Assembly: GCF_015706575.1 (NCBI RefSeq)
Contig: NW_024037054.1
Location: 1,488,001 to 1,552,000 of the forward strand
Source of the DNA: Patiria miniata
Lineage: Eukaryota; Echinodermata; Asteroidea; Valvatida; Asterinidae
DNA: 64,000 bases
Direction: 5' to 3'
Position numbers and translations under genes: made by a program. Below are positions 59,301-64,000 of the stretch, in pieces (the first letter of the stretch is position 1; each line of letters begins with the position of its first letter). The notes under the pieces were generated by a model. The model saw only the letters and a program-made list of their open reading frames with translations. It had not been told where the DNA came from and searched no databases.

Positions 59301-59505
59301 TCACATGAGATGATTGTGTTTATTCATGCATGCATGTAGTTGAATCCAAAATGTCTGATGCTGGAATATCTGATTCACGTTGTCCTAATCTTTGCTGTTT
59401 TGATTCAGGGTGATGCAGGTGAGCCTGGTCCTGTGGGCCCTGAAGGTCCACAGGGCTTGCCTGGTCATGTTGGTTTGCCTGGACCAATAGGACCTCCTGG
59501 TCGGG
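29091..59505 (+). CDS. Collagen gene with VWC N-propeptide (span of eight visible exons)
   Basis: Visible exons: 29,091-29,179; 30,076-30,169; 31,050-31,375; 32,294-32,440; 34,282-34,353; 35,981-36,052; 59,189-59,260; 59,409-59,505. All junctions use GT/AG and the phases are compatible. The order VWC domain, Pro/Thr-rich linker, short interrupted collagenous stretch, then regular Gly-X-Y is that of N-propeptides of fibrillar (A-clade) procollagens, secreted and assembled in the extracellular matrix. The signal-peptide exon lies upstream (exon 1 starts in phase 2) and the triple helix and C-propeptide lie beyond the window. Introns are long; the 23.1-kb one between exons 6 and 7 carries the tandem array. 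Joining exons 1-6 to 7-8 is inferred from strand, phase and repeat type, and unseen exons may exist in between. Another VWC-bearing collagen type cannot be excluded. Confidence 0.75.
29329..29820. mobile_element. 492-bp foldback MITE (ATACAGGGTGA ends) in collagen intron 1
   Basis: It starts 'atacagggtga' and ends 'tcaccctgtat'. The two halves are complementary over most of their length (for example 'gcactttcaaaatgtagg' versus 'ctagattttgaaagtgc', and 'tttctttcagcaaaac' versus 'attttgctgaaag'). TA-flanked ACAGGGTG ends are common among Tc1/mariner- or ISL2EU-like MITEs; the superfamily is not decided. Confidence 0.75.
30076..30169 (+). CDS. Collagen exon 2: second half of VWC domain
   Basis: After the acceptor 'tcttacgtag' it reads in phase 0 '[19 protein letters not shown]' then '[11 protein letters not shown]', plus one base, with donor GTAAGT. 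Six cysteines ending in the CC-x-x-C pattern complete the ten-cysteine VWC signature begun in exon 1, with no missing residue. Confidence 0.9.
30481..30747 (+). mobile_element. Family Y repeat in collagen intron 2
   Basis: 'aaaagtgggtaaaaaacctt', 'gtggggttcgaggcctgctc', 'ttggattctagatgctctg', 'aggaaaagatggtggcg', a G run, a C run and the end 'agatccacccttg'. It is collinear with 22,731-22,959. Confidence 0.7.
31050..31375 (+). CDS. Collagen exon 3: Pro/Thr-rich linker
   Basis: The acceptor 'tttttttcccag' completes the split codon as Phe. The exon reads '[20 protein letters not shown]', then '[15 protein letters not shown]', '[19 protein letters not shown]' and '[20 protein letters not shown]', donor GTGAGT, ending in phase 0 (326 bp, 108 whole codons plus the shared one). 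It is an extended, Pro- and Thr-rich, probably O-glycosylated spacer between the VWC domain and the collagenous part. No cysteines. Open frames on the opposite strand are mirrors of the Pro codons. Confidence 0.8.
31376..32293 (+). other. Collagen intron 3
   Basis: It contains an inverted pair around 31,685-31,870: 'gtaacctctcagagtctgat', 'cttgcgaggtcatca' on the left, 'tgacctcgtaagct', 'atcagactctgaaaggtaac' on the right. This is a small foldback of about 185 bp. Otherwise unique AT-rich sequence. Confidence 0.6.
32294..32440 (+). CDS. Collagen exon 4: Pro/Lys linker and first Gly-X-Y units
   Basis: Phase 0, 49 codons: '[20 protein letters not shown]' then '[10 protein letters not shown]' and '[19 protein letters not shown]', donor GTGCTT. 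The linker carries one cysteine. The collagenous tail has six triplets with one break (VDR in place of a Gly triplet). The acceptor is after either of two adjacent AAG codons (32,293 or 32,296), so one Lys is uncertain. The donor is weaker than in the neighbouring exons. Confidence 0.75.
32441..34281 (+). other. Collagen intron 4
   Basis: 1.84 kb, AT-rich. Short frames on both strands have no recognisable domain, and no additional Gly-X-Y exon was found. Confidence 0.6.
34282..34353 (+). CDS. Collagen exon 5: interrupted Gly-X-Y (72 bp)
   Basis: Acceptor 'tttccaaacag', donor GTAAGT, 24 codons: '[20 protein letters not shown]' then 'PGRR'. Eight triplets; the fourth and fifth (DPP, ASK) lack Gly, so the helix is interrupted here, as in the minor helix region of N-propeptides. 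Confidence 0.8.
34507..34925. repeat. Poly-G tract and GC-rich MITE remnants in intron 5
   Basis: A run of about 24 G at 34,507-34,530. At 34,880-34,920 a poly-C block is followed by 'ctggctacaccgctg', a variant of the CAGTGGCGTAGCC element end found at 36.2-39.0 kb. Its partner end is not clear. Confidence 0.5.
35676..36185 (+). repeat. ~110-bp direct repeat flanking collagen exon 6
   Basis: 35,676-35,784 and 36,076-36,185 share 'gcaaacttgt', 'agacagaggaggtggg' (with small changes), 'ctgaaggtt', 'gtatccattcccct' and 'tgatcaaa'. They stand about 400 bp apart with exon 6 between them. Confidence 0.75.
35981..36052 (+). CDS. Collagen exon 6: Gly-X-Y (72 bp)
   Basis: Using the AG at 35,979-35,980 (after 'tttttttctcctgatgatag'), the exon is 24 codons in phase 0: WLK, then '[20 protein letters not shown]' and K, donor GTAAGA. 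The first triplet lacks Gly. A closer AG at 35,989-35,990 would remove WLK but break the frame with the preceding phase-0 exon, so the 72-bp form is preferred. The 72-bp length equals that of exons 5 and 7. Confidence 0.75.
36241..36385. mobile_element. CAGTGGCGTAGCC element, left-end fragment
   Basis: It starts 'cagtggcgtagccac', followed by G and C runs, 'catgaaaccttgtcgcccc' and 'tttctaaaaaaattatcatt'. It is collinear with 36,668-36,780 and inverted relative to 38,930-39,049. It lacks the inner MITE that the other two copies carry. Confidence 0.7.
36668..37238. mobile_element. Composite MITE, truncated copy (inverted relative to 38.39-39.05 kb)
   Basis: The outer end 'cagtggcgtagccacgggg' is followed at 36,790 by an inner element ('catgggcatcaatcctgggg' … 'cgattgacgcccc'). 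The junction 'gatctacatgacgc' | 'catggg' is the same as in the other copy, so this composite was duplicated after the inner insertion. It holds two 'ggggccc'-core segments. The far outer end is missing. Confidence 0.75.
37239..38170. other. Intron 6 spacer, no gene seen
   Basis: AT-rich; separates the inverted composite copies. 'ttttttgactcacccc' at 37,800 resembles the end of the 29.3-kb foldback MITE. No Gly-X-Y exon found. Confidence 0.45.
38272..39049. mobile_element. hAT-type MITE (CAGTGGCGTAGCC), perfect 8-bp TSD, nested
   Basis: The ends 'cagtggcgtagcc' and 'gggtacgccactg' are inverted repeats. 'ctgaacgg' flanks both sides (38,264-38,271 and 39,050-39,057). It lies inside the 38,179-40,427 element and itself contains the 38,391-38,915 element. 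A run of 36 G (38,299-38,334) follows its left end. Confidence 0.85.
38391..38915. mobile_element. Innermost MITE (CAGGGGCGTCAATC ends)
   Basis: The ends 'caggggcgtcaatc' and 'ggatcgacgcccatg' are inverted repeats. The flanks 'gggtcaag' and 'gcgtcatg' agree at 6 of 8 positions, a decayed 8-bp duplication. Internally two copies of 'gcgtggggttcggggccc' plus 'ttggattcta' stand about 190 bp apart. Confidence 0.7.
39131..39413 (+). mobile_element. Family Y repeat
   Basis: 'ggtcccccaaaaaagtgggt', 'ggcgtggggtttcggggccc', 'ttggattctagatgctctg', 'aggaaaagatgggggtg', 'cctttattgcgatg', then a G run and 'catggcccc'. Collinear with 22,731-22,959, but without the GGATCC end. Confidence 0.7.
41960..42429. 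mobile_element. 470-bp MITE inserted in array unit U2, 4-bp TSD
   Basis: The ends 'gggtgcagaccagtaaat' and 'atttactggtctgctacc' are inverted repeats (about 16 of 18). 'acga' flanks both sides (41,956-41,959 and 42,430-42,433). Removing the insert plus one 'acga' restores the 'gacatacgatgtatg' of other units. The interior is unique here, with no transposase. Confidence 0.8.
43680..51431 (+). repeat. Higher-order repeat: two copies of [AB unit + A unit], period about 3.87 kb
   Basis: 43,680-46,202 (2,523 bp) plus 46,203-47,541 (1,339 bp) is followed by 47,542-49,990 (2,449 bp) plus 49,991-51,431 (1,441 bp). Both long units show the same B-to-A junction, 'gtgctataatacgtccctg', at 44,936 and 48,765. 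So the fused AB unit formed once and was then duplicated together with its A neighbour. Confidence 0.8.
46169..46197. repeat. Junction hairpin with altered stem (GGCTTTTTCGC)
   Basis: A perfect 14+1+14 palindrome, 'ggctttttcgcaaa' and its complement. Other copies have GGCTTTTCCGC; here a C-G pair is replaced by T-A on both sides. Confidence 0.85.
52732..52807. repeat. Two adjacent junction hairpins (GGCTTTTCCGC)
   Basis: 52,732-52,759 (13+2+13) and 52,781-52,807 (12+3+12), each preceded by 'gagaacaaaaacaaa'. Stems are identical; loops differ. Confidence 0.85.
53429..53928. other. Assembly gap, exactly 500 N
   Basis: The gap falls inside array unit U8, between 'tagatgatttga' and 'ttgccggcaaca'. 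In unit U7 the matching points are 165 bp apart (52,083-52,247), so a collinear fill would be about 165 bp, or that plus whole units. Protein frames drawn across the gap are meaningless. Confidence 0.95.
54418..54505. repeat. Terminal hairpins of the array
   Basis: 54,418-54,444 is a perfect 12+3+12 GGCTTTTCCGC hairpin. 54,478-54,505 ('tgcttttcc' / 'ggaaaagca') is a decayed one. They follow the GAA tail and 'atcttaacaaaaagaaa', as at 18,461-18,506. Confidence 0.8.
54760..57763 (+). mobile_element. Decayed non-LTR retrotransposon (LINE; I/Jockey/CR1 group)
   Basis: A 5' leader (about 54,760-55,070) precedes an endonuclease piece (55,093-55,419: '[12 protein letters not shown]', 'IICAESWF', '[15 protein letters not shown]'). 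RT pieces follow: '[20 protein letters not shown]' at 56,306-56,542, '[18 protein letters not shown]' at 56,588-56,863, then '[12 protein letters not shown]' and '[15 protein letters not shown]' at 56,854-57,204. The C-terminal end is at 57,150-57,554 ('MYKLRSN'-type segment reads '[18 protein letters not shown]', then '[11 protein letters not shown]'). The catalytic YADD reads 'YAAN', and the pieces are in different frames, so it is dead. A (TAA)n tail at 57,737-57,763 ends it, as in I-group LINEs. It inserted beside the end of the tandem array. Confidence 0.85.
57834..58745 (+). mobile_element. Two TTAA-MITE copies in tandem
   Basis: Copy 1 starts after TTAA (57,830-57,833) with 'agggaatgtacaacatttgc' and contains 'gtagtctggttccctgact'. 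Half of its central palindrome is missing ('gaccagcgttgg' at 58,151). Copy 2 starts near 58,305 ('tttgcttttgctgaag') with an intact centre, 'ccaatgctggttgg' plus its complement (about 58,633-58,660). The junction ends and the final TTAA are lost. Confidence 0.7.
58925..59130 (-). mobile_element. tRNA-derived SINE in collagen intron 6
   Basis: The minus strand reads 'tggcctgatgg' (A-box-like), then 'gtctgtgggtaattctgcag' and 'gtggggtcgagtcccgcc' (B box GGTCGAGTCCC). Further 3' is a tail with 'ttctccccatccaggag' and 'taaatgggtacc'. This is the layout of a tRNA-headed SINE with an unrelated tail. It lies 59 bp before collagen exon 7. Confidence 0.65.
59189..59260 (+). CDS. Collagen exon 7: Gly-X-Y (72 bp)
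   Basis: Acceptor 'ttttcgatcctcag', donor GTGAGT, 24 codons: '[20 protein letters not shown]' then 'KGKK'. Eight unbroken triplets. The Lys/Arg-rich second half could be a site for hydroxylysine or ionic contacts (inference). Confidence 0.9.
59409..59505 (+). CDS. Collagen exon 8: Gly-X-Y (97 bp)
   Basis: Acceptor 'tgttttgattcag', donor GTAAGT: '[20 protein letters not shown]' then '[12 protein letters not shown]' plus one base. Ten perfect triplets and a phase-1 end, so the next exon must start inside a codon, unlike exons 5-7. No following exon was found before the window ends. Confidence 0.9.
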
Positions 59506-59930
59506 GTAAGTCCATTATCATTTTCTCATTGTTAACAGGTTGATTTCCTCTATGATTCCTTTCTCAGAGTATTTCTACCCAAAGTATTTCATATTTTAGA
59601 TGCCATTTCTTATTAAAATCATACATTTTTGAGTTGAGAGGGGGTAGGCCTGACCGACCTGAAATGTAATGCTTATCTGCCCATAATGTAATAGCCAAAC
59701 TTCCTGAAAAAAACGTAATATGGGCCTGCAGGCTCATTCTTCATTAAAGTTTTCAAGTTGGGACTTGGACTTTACAAAATATCAACTACAATGAATATAT
59801 ATGAAATCTGCTCAAAATCGTAAAGTTTAATAACTCCAGAACATGGAACAAAACAGTACTGATTTTTAACTAAACCATATTTTTGGACATAAATACTTGA
59901 AATTGAATCTTCTAAAACGTGTTTTAACAA
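59506..59930 (+). other. Start of collagen intron 8
   Basis: AT-rich and unique-looking. If the gene continues, its next exon lies beyond 64,000 or is hidden; none with Gly-X-Y coding was found in 59,506-64,000. Confidence 0.5.
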
Positions 59931-59937
59931 CCTAACA

Positions 59938-60333
59938 GATACGTTACCACCATTCTATTTATAGAAAAGTTGTCTTTGAAACAAAAACTGGGGAGGCTTA
60001 AGTCAATATGAATTTCGGAGCTTTACATTGTGAAAGACAGACTAAAAATAGAGGGATTTGAGTGACAGTATTTAACAGGTACATTGGAAAACATTGTTTT
60101 TTTTCTAGATTGTTAAAACAAGGCACATAAACTGTCTGTCTCGATTGGATATGCGCATAATTTCCGTTGCTACATCTAATGATCTATCACTTTGCATGTT
60201 GCAATTTCTCATTTATTTGCCATAAACTAAGTAATTAGTCATTATCATTTCGATGAACAGGTAATTATACAAATATTTCCGATGAGATTGAGATAGTAAG
60301 ATCCACAATGCCAATCTGTTTTGGTAACGTATC
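59938..60333. repeat. ~396-bp segment bounded by inverted GATACGTTACC
   Basis: 'gatacgttacc' at 59,938 and its complement 'ggtaacgtatc' at 60,323 bound the segment. A diverged direct repeat links 59,890-60,070 to 60,690-60,860 (shared 'cttctaaaacgt'-like, 'ctaacagatac', 'gacagactgaaa'-like words). Confidence 0.5.
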
Positions 60334-60930
60334 TGGCAAATCAGATTTATAATAAAAACACGATGTACGGGATGACGCAGTAAGCAGCACTTACACAAAA
60401 CTTTATAGCAGCTGCTGTAATCAATCATATTATGATAATGTTGTTGAAAACGCCACGCTCTTCATACACCAAAGGTATCGTCAAAATCTAAAAATGTGTA
60501 CACACTGTATACGAACAAAGTCAGAACCCGACAATTAAAAAGCAATCAATAAAAGACGAGTTTGCATTGTTTCACACAGCAGAAATGATCCCAATTTCGT
60601 CACTCTTTTATAATGTGCATTTTATGAATACATGGAATAATACAAAGGCGATTTTCAACTAATTTTTTATTTTTTGGGGAAAATAACTACTTGATGTTAA
60701 GTCTTCTAAACGTCGTGTAACGATCTAACAGATACCTTACCGCAAGTCCACATCATTAAATTCATGTCTTTAAATAAGATTCTGTGGATATTTTAAGTAG
60801 ATGTGAATTTCATTGGTACACATTGTGACAGACAGACTGAAATAAGAGGTTTCGTTGATTCTGTTTGTCAACAAAAAACATCATTTTGTAATGATCGTTA
60901 AAAAGAAGTATATAATTCAAAGACCATAAT

Positions 60931-61062
60931 GCAGGGCGGATCCAGGAATTTTTGCACGGGGGTTGGCCTGTCATTTTTTTTTTTATATCCCATTGTTGCG
61001 GTTTTTTGGGGGTCAGAGCATGGGGGGGGGGTTCGAGACCAGGGGTTCGGATCCACGCCTGC
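60931..61062. mobile_element. ~130-bp MITE (GCAGG..GGATCC ends)
   Basis: The left end 'gcagggcggatccaggaa' and the right end 'ggttcggatccacgcctgc' are inverted repeats, with G-rich sequence inside. The GGATCC-type end resembles that of family Y. No clear target duplication. Confidence 0.6.
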
Positions 61063-61518
61063 ATTTAGAATATCATCTTGTTCTATTATTATCATTTTTT
61101 TTTTATTTTATTTTATTTTATTTTTGGGGGTCAGAGTAGGGGAATATAAATTATACGGAAATAATCATGTGACGTTTTATTCGCGTGCTCTGTTTGCGCA
61201 TGCATATCATTGTTAATGACTTTACTAAAGTGCAAAACAGTGCACCCCCTGGCAAACAATCCTGATCAAACATGACCAAATGATGTAAAATTGAATTCAG
61301 GCACACAGGATGGAGGTCAGAGTTTCCTTTTCCCACGTGTGTTGAGCTGCCCCACCTCCCACCCCCTAAGTTCACCCCCAACCAACCCACCTACCCTACC
61401 GCCGGAACCCTCGAAACCATCATTTAAGTGTCCCTTTTGGTTAAAGATAATGTCTGAACAATACATTTAATTGTATCATCTTAGCTACGCTGGCAAGTTA
61501 AAGATTGATATTTGAACA

Positions 61519-61915
61519 GATACGTTACGGAGCTGATCAGATACGTTACCAAGCTGATCAGATACGTTACCATAATAATTAAACTGAGATATTCTATGTA
61601 AACCAACAACGATGGAATCTTTATCTACAGATTCTACAAGTTACATATTTTACTATAAAAAAACATTGTTTGATGCTACTCATCAACTTTAAGAATATTC
61701 GACAGAAATTCAGCACAAAATTACAATCCTTCTCGGCAAGCATGCGCTCTATGAATCACAATGTGTTAAGAAACTTTTACACGTGTAGACAGCGTGGGGA
61801 TTGATGACGTAGCCCATGTTTGTTGACGTCAGCATAACATTTGCATGATGAATTCATAATCAGTAACGTATCTGGTGTAACGTATCTGGTGTAACGTATC
61901 TGGTGTAACGTATAT
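61519..61915. repeat. GATACGTTACC tandem clusters in opposite orientation
   Basis: Three units of 'agatacgttacc' with a 21-bp period (61,519; 61,540; 61,561) face four units of 'gtaacgtatctggt' (61,862-61,912). The outer distance, about 397 bp, equals that of the 59,938-60,333 pair although the interiors differ. Confidence 0.55.
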
Positions 61916-62149
61916 GACCCGCTTATGTTGAAATAGGCTTCCCTTGACAAAATGTGTGATCTTAACTACTTCTTCCGCCACTTGCTCAGTCATCACCCAA
62001 CACACTATTGACTGGTATGGTGTTTGAGGTCAGCTTCCGTCACGTGTCTCGAAAGGAAAGGCAAATATAGGAAACATATCTTGCGCTACACATACGTAAC
62101 ACATGGATTTTTTTCGTTAACAGTTCTATATTTTTTTTCAAATTCAAAA

Positions 62150-64000
62150 CTTATTAGACGGTCTACATCACTCTACTTACCTGTAGAGCGAATACTACCT
62201 ATGCATTGTTCCCTGTGCCGGCAGGCAATTTGCTAAGAGTTTTACACACAATAGCGCCCTCACGTGTCCTAACCACGACGCCCTGTGACATGCGCACTAC
62301 ATTAGCGTCCTCTTTTTCTCTTAGCCGCAGGCGAGGTATATCGTGGAATTTCAATCGACCTGAATTTCACTGTTTTATTTGTGCCTCTTTTGCTGGGAGA
62401 AAGCTATTTAGAAGAAATAAAGAGGAAGTGTTTATTGTAGAGTTGTTCTGATGAAGTATTCTGAGTGAAAGTGAAGTAGAAATGAGTAAATCTAGGAAGT
62501 TGGGGAGGACTGGGTGTGTCAATAATGGAGGGACGTACATCCCGCCAGACAAGCCCGAGTTCTCGGGGAACTGCACCAGTGATGGTACGTCACCGCGGCA
62601 GCAGTCCCCTAGTCGGCCCCTTCAGCCACTGCCGGCTGTTCGGAGCTGACGGACCCGTTGACCAAGCGGGGGGCCGTACAACCCCACCATCTTCGGTCAA
62701 TATTCATGGGTCCGCCCAACTGAAGGGGAAACGCACTGGCAAGACAAAGAAATTGTCTGAAGCCGGGCAGTACCCAAGAAGGGACGTACGGCAAAAGGTG
62801 GCTCCGCTACGGGGCGCACCGTGCCTGTCCCTGGCCCGTCTACGGGGCACACGCAGCCGGAGGAAGTACTCCTCCATGGCTCAGTGCACCCAGGCCCACC
62901 CAGCCCCGTGATTACCACGATGCCTGGGGATGGGCTGTTATATGGCCGGCTCGACCGTACAGCACCCGCCTATGTTACCGGCGTGGGGGTGCTGTCGGCC
63001 GCCCGGGCTATTGATCATGTAGAGCCGAATCCCTGGGATTCCCCCGGAGCGTTAACGCCCGGAGCGTTAACGCTACGCTCTGAGGGCCATGCCTCTACAT
63101 CGGATTTTATTCGTTGTTCGGGCATCCCCGTGTCCCCGCAATCCTCGGCAACTACTCGGAGTCGTGCTTCAAAAAAGAAAAAATCGAAAAAGAACCGCCG
63201 TTCCCGCCGTTCTTCGACGAGTTCTAGCGGGTCATCCGGTCGATCACACCGTGGGAAACGCCACAAGGGTGACGACCCGATTTCACGCGATGATTTTTTG
63301 GAGGCTTTTCACTCCCTCGCGGCCTCATTGTCGGGCCTACAGGGAGACTACGGTCACAGCTGGATGACTCCGGGCCAAAGGGACATACCACACACGGTTA
63401 GCCGTGCGCCAGAGTCCCCTCCAGAATTACAGCCCCCACCCGCCAGTCATCACGGCCGTGGTGGGGTGACTACAGACCAGCGGACAATGCCGTGCACGGA
63501 GAGCCGTGCACCGGCGTCCCCGTCCGGTATTAGTTTACACCCATCGGTGTCACTAGAGTCCGAGCGGGGCTCGATACCGGGACACCGTGACGGCGCTGCT
63601 TCGCCCCCAAGGCCTGGTTCCCATTCCCCGGTGACAACTCGCCCCCCGTACTCTGACAACTCAGAGGACGAGAGCGAGCTGACCCGCACCATGCAATGCC
63701 TATCGGTGGCTGAGACCGAACTCCGCTTGGTTCAACGGGATATGATCAGGGTTCTGAATCTTCCTGCTGGTACCGAACCTCCTCCTCCTGAGCGTCAGTC
63801 GTTCAAGAAGAGATCGGGATCGACAGCAGAACCGGTCCGGGCTTTTCCCACGATGCCGCTGGACCGCGTGTGCATTGACCACATCGACGGGATAATGCAC
63901 GCAAAGACAGAGTGCCTACGCTAAGCGCGTAGACTCGTATTATCATTTTCCCCCAGGGGATTTTGAGAAATATTTCTCAACTCCAGTCCTGCCGGACTCG
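62150..64000 (+). mobile_element. Decayed retrotransposon fragment with gag-like region (runs off the window)
   Basis: A leader of about 300 bp is followed by GC-rich coding-type sequence from about 62,480 to the window end. The main frame at 62,821-63,924 encodes a hydrophilic protein with a Lys/Arg/Ser tract ('KKKKSKKNRRSRRSSTSSSG', about residues 118-137) followed by 'DDFLEAFHSLAASLSG', as in nucleic-acid-binding gag-like proteins of LTR or DIRS-type elements. It is broken, with about two or three interruptions in the visible part. Polymerase and the far terminus are outside the window, so the family is undecided; a tyrosine-recombinase (DIRS-like) element is a guess. Largely open frames suggest a fairly young insertion. 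Confidence 0.45.

Noticed and set aside
63015-63900. Minus-strand frames opposite the gag-like region
   Set aside because: Shadows of the GC-rich plus-strand coding sequence.

Overview
The window is AT-rich, repeat-dense animal DNA. Split exons with GT/AG borders, a VWC plus Gly-X-Y collagen gene, LINEs, tRNA-derived SINE traces, many short inverted-repeat transposons and short TTAGGG-type runs all point to a marine invertebrate, most likely a non-vertebrate deuterostome such as an echinoderm, hemichordate or lancelet. The species cannot be fixed from the sequence. No rRNA gene, CRISPR array or functional tRNA was seen.

Host genes are few. On the + strand, eight exons from 29,091 to 59,505 form the N-terminal part of a collagen: one ten-cysteine VWC domain on two exons, a Pro/Thr-rich linker, then short collagenous exons starting on whole Gly codons (72, 72, 72 and 97 bp). 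The layout resembles a fibrillar-collagen N-propeptide entering the triple helix. Its signal-peptide exon lies upstream unseen and the rest lies beyond the window. On the - strand, 26,620-25,976 holds a compact candidate gene: TATA box, signal-peptide exon, 91-bp intron, cysteine-rich terminal exon and AATAAA signal. A second - strand reading frame at 24,618-24,938 is weaker.

Layout. 0.6-2.9 kb: old relatives of the later tandem array, then a LINE 3' fragment. 4.2-10.4 kb: a tRNA-like remnant, foldback hairpins and two elements sharing one terminal inverted repeat. 14.3-21 kb: interleaved inverted repeats; three copies of an ~0.87-kb inverted-repeat element; a full dispersed copy of the array unit; a hAT-type MITE with a perfect 8-bp duplication and an empty-site paralogue; and a foldback element whose core is a 21-bp minisatellite that flips orientation. 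22.7-28.6 kb: GGGGCCC-core repeats, TTAA-flanked MITEs with a conserved central palindrome, and small inverted duplications. 29.1-59.5 kb: the collagen gene.

The collagen intron between exons at 36,052 and 59,189 spans 23.1 kb and holds most of the striking structure. It contains three nested hAT-type elements (38,179-40,427), an inverted composite repeat, a 14-kb tandem array (40,471-54,505) rich in TGACGTCA, CTCF-like, ETS-like and CACGTG motifs with higher-order organisation and a 500-N gap, a dead LINE (about 54.76-57.76 kb), tandem TTAA MITEs and a tRNA-derived SINE. After the last collagen exon come small repeats and, from about 62.15 kb, a GC-rich decayed retrotransposon fragment with a gag-like region running off the window edge.
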